This document shows, in pieces, positions 6,326 through 7,439 of a stretch of 7,439 bases of DNA. The position numbers and the translations under genes were made by a program. The notes below the pieces were generated by a model. It saw nothing but the letters and a program-made list of their open reading frames with translations, was not told where the DNA came from and did no database searches. How positions within the stretch are numbered: position 1 is the stretch's first letter; each line of letters opens with the position of its first letter. This DNA comes from Euryarchaeota archaeon UBA501 (GTDB taxonomy: Archaea > Thermoplasmatota > Poseidoniia > Poseidoniales > Thalassarchaeaceae), in NCBI GenBank assembly GCA_002505685.1, contig DAVT01000118.1, forward strand, positions 1-7,439, written 5' to 3'.

Positions 6326-6880
6326 GTGCGACCAGACATTACGGTGGTTCGTCTGGGCCATCGGCATCAGCGTGACAAGCGCATTACCAGCCACCTTGGC
6401 CTAACGGCTAGGGCGATGGGAGCAAACCACTTCGTATTGTGTGGTGACAACGACGACAAGGTTCTGGAAACACTCACAGATGTGACAGAAACATTTGGCG
6501 GGACCTTCACTTCTGAACATCATCCAAAGCCCTTGGGATATTTGCGTCACTTTGCAAAGCAGGGTGGGAAAATCGTTCATTTGACGATGTATGGGGAAGA
6601 TTTCGAAAGTGCAACATCCACGATTTCAACCGACACTCCAATCGCAGTGGTTGTGGGTGGAGCGAAGGTTCCGGGTGAAATTTACAAATTGGCAGACTAC
6701 AATATCGCAGTGGGACACCAGCCGCATTCTGAGGTAGCAGCACTTGCGCTATTCATGTCTGAATTGATGGGTGGAGTTGCCGATTCAGAGCAATTCCCCG
6801 GTGCGCGTTTGGAAGTCAAACCACATCCTTCTGGAAAGGTTGTCATAGACCATGATGATGATTCCGTCACAAGTCAATGA
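6326..6880 (+). CDS. trm56: tRNA (cytidine(56)-2'-O)-methyltransferase
   Basis: Archaeal SPOUT-family enzyme that methylates the 2'-O of cytidine 56 in the T-loop of tRNA using S-adenosylmethionine. It is found almost only in archaea, so it is the best domain-level marker here. Motifs: N-terminal RLGHRHQRDKRITSHLGL (9-26), HLTMYG (85-90), and the SAM-binding trefoil-knot region with VVVGGAKVPGEIY (108-120) and ADYNIAVGHQPHSEVAALA (123-141). The GTG at 6326 is chosen: it gives MRPDITVVRLGHR, matching the usual family beginning, and 184 residues, a normal length. The frame is open back to an ATG at 6254, but that would overlap the preceding gene by 68 bases and add an unconserved segment. No obvious Shine-Dalgarno precedes the GTG; the four-base gap after the upstream stop suggests coupled translation. 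The C-terminus is acidic (DHDDDS). Confidence 0.95.
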   Translation: MRPDITVVRLGHRHQRDKRITSHLGLTARAMGANHFVLCGDNDDKVLETLTDVTETFGGTFTSEHHPKPLGYLRHFAKQGGKIVHLTMYGEDFESATSTISTDTPIAVVVGGAKVPGEIYKLADYNIAVGHQPHSEVAALALFMSELMGGVADSEQFPGARLEVKPHPSGKVVIDHDDDSVTSQ

Positions 6881-6887
6881 TTATAAC
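6881..6887 (+). promoter_or_regulatory. TATA-like promoter element of carA
   Basis: TTATAAC begins directly after the trm56 stop codon, and its centre is about 35 bases before the GTG at 6919. Archaeal transcription starts about 25 bases after the TATA centre, which predicts a transcript with a very short leader around 6908-6912. This suggests carA can be transcribed apart from the upstream pair. Confidence 0.5.
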
Positions 6888-6907
6888 CGGATTTCAGGGA
6901 CAGCATT

Positions 6908-6913
6908 AGGGTG
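6908..6913 (+). promoter_or_regulatory. Possible ribosome binding site of carA
   Basis: AGGGTG lies five bases before the GTG at 6919. It is a partial match and supports that start, but the predicted transcription start falls almost on it, so a leaderless or nearly leaderless message is equally possible. Confidence 0.35.
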
Positions 6914-6918
6914 CGAAG

Positions 6919-7439
6919 GTGACGGTAACAGGGGGCTTCTCTCCCGGTTCCGGCCAATCTGGTGTTTCAAAAGCCTTCATCGCTAGAGACGCGGCAGATT
7001 TTCTCTTGCCCAATACACCGTCTCAAAATCATGAAAAAGCCTCTGGGCGCGGTGTTTTGCTGCTGGCTGATGGTTCACGCCACGAGGGTGATTTGTTCGG
7101 TGCAGCCACCATTGCTGAAGGCGAGTTGGTGTTCACCACAAACATGACTGGATACCAAGAATCACTGACGGACCCCTCTTTCGCGGGCCAAGTACTGACG
7201 TTTACTTGGCCCCTTCTCGGGAACTATGGGATTGCCCCTGGGATTTCCGAGTCCTCTGGTGTTTGGCCGAGAGGTGTTGTTTGTCGTGAGTTGATGATGG
7301 AGCCTGACCACCGTCATTGCATCGGAACGGTCCATGACCTATTGCTCGCACACGGCGTCCCTGGAATCTCAGGAATTGACACCCGATCCGTCACACGTCG
7401 CGTCCGCGAGTATGGAGTTATTTTGTGCATATTCGGACC
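6919..7439 (+). CDS. carA: Carbamoyl-phosphate synthase small (glutaminase) subunit, 3' partial
   Basis: N-terminal part of the subunit that releases ammonia from glutamine and passes it to CarB for carbamoyl phosphate synthesis, feeding pyrimidine and arginine synthesis in the cytoplasm. 173 complete codons are visible. Family motifs: RGVLLLADGS (44-53), the highly conserved NMTGYQESLTDPSFAGQ (75-91), PLLGNYG (98-104) and SGIDTRSVTRRVRE (151-164). These belong to the N-terminal CPSase_sm_chain domain; the class I glutaminase domain with its catalytic cysteine lies beyond the window. The first in-frame start after the stop at 6907-6909 is a GTG at 6919, which gives about 42 residues before the usual N-terminal strand. 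An alternative is TTG at 7057, which would leave a very short N-terminus. The assignment is secure; the start is not. Confidence 0.92.
   Translation, partial: MTVTGGFSPGSGQSGVSKAFIARDAADFLLPNTPSQNHEKASGRGVLLLADGSRHEGDLFGAATIAEGELVFTTNMTGYQESLTDPSFAGQVLTFTWPLLGNYGIAPGISESSGVWPRGVVCRELMMEPDHRHCIGTVHDLLLAHGVPGISGIDTRSVTRRVREYGVILCIFG

Noticed and set aside
7031..7147. Small frame with a signal-peptide-like start (MKKPLGAVFCCWL)
   Set aside because: It lies wholly inside carA in another frame, where the carA frame shows strongly conserved family motifs; the hydrophobic start is coincidental.
1..7439. Mobile element, CRISPR array, tRNA or rRNA gene
   Set aside because: No inverted repeats with a transposase, no regularly spaced direct repeats in non-coding DNA, and no non-coding gap large enough for an rRNA; the longest gap between chosen starts or stops is under 100 bases and shows no tRNA pattern.

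Overview
The window looks like a chromosomal segment from an archaeon, most likely a planktonic marine euryarchaeon of the Marine Group II (Poseidoniales) type. The firmest support is a complete archaeal-type tRNA C56 2'-O-methyltransferase (Trm56). A TraB/PrgY-family membrane protein, GTG starts with short gene gaps, TATA-like elements close to genes, and a very acidic Asp-rich surface protein fit the same picture. The group-level assignment is inference; no rRNA or other phylogenetic marker is present. Base composition looks balanced (roughly half G+C) and even, with no integrase, transposase, tRNA, rRNA or CRISPR array, so nothing suggests a mobile island.

Layout. (1) 1-2262, plus strand: 3' part of a large single-pass membrane protein with an Ig-like domain, Asp-rich thrombospondin type 3-like repeats carrying cysteines every 20 residues, an oligo-leucine membrane anchor, a cytoplasmic beta-rich domain, a long Ala/Glu/Lys coiled coil and a terminal helix-hairpin-helix domain. 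(2) 2268-3581, plus: MscS-family channel, five bases downstream in the same transcription unit. (3) 3582-4736, minus: TraB/PrgY-family protein whose stop codon abuts the channel gene's stop codon. (4) 4733-5566, minus: dihydropteroate synthase, translationally coupled to traB by a GTGA overlap. (5) 5567-5649: compact divergent promoter region. (6) 5650-6321, plus: four-helix membrane protein of unknown function, followed after four bases by (7) trm56, 6326-6880. (8) 6919-7439, plus: start of carA, with its own TATA-like element and cut by the window end.

The genes form three short transcription units: surface protein plus channel (plus), folP-traB (minus), and membrane protein plus trm56, then carA (plus). 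Folate synthesis, tRNA methylation and carbamoyl phosphate synthesis are ordinary housekeeping. The part worth attention is the first pair: a calcium-binding-type surface protein with a long cytoplasmic coiled coil, apparently co-expressed with a small-conductance mechanosensitive-type channel that itself carries a charged coiled-coil tail. A physical or functional link between them is a hypothesis only.
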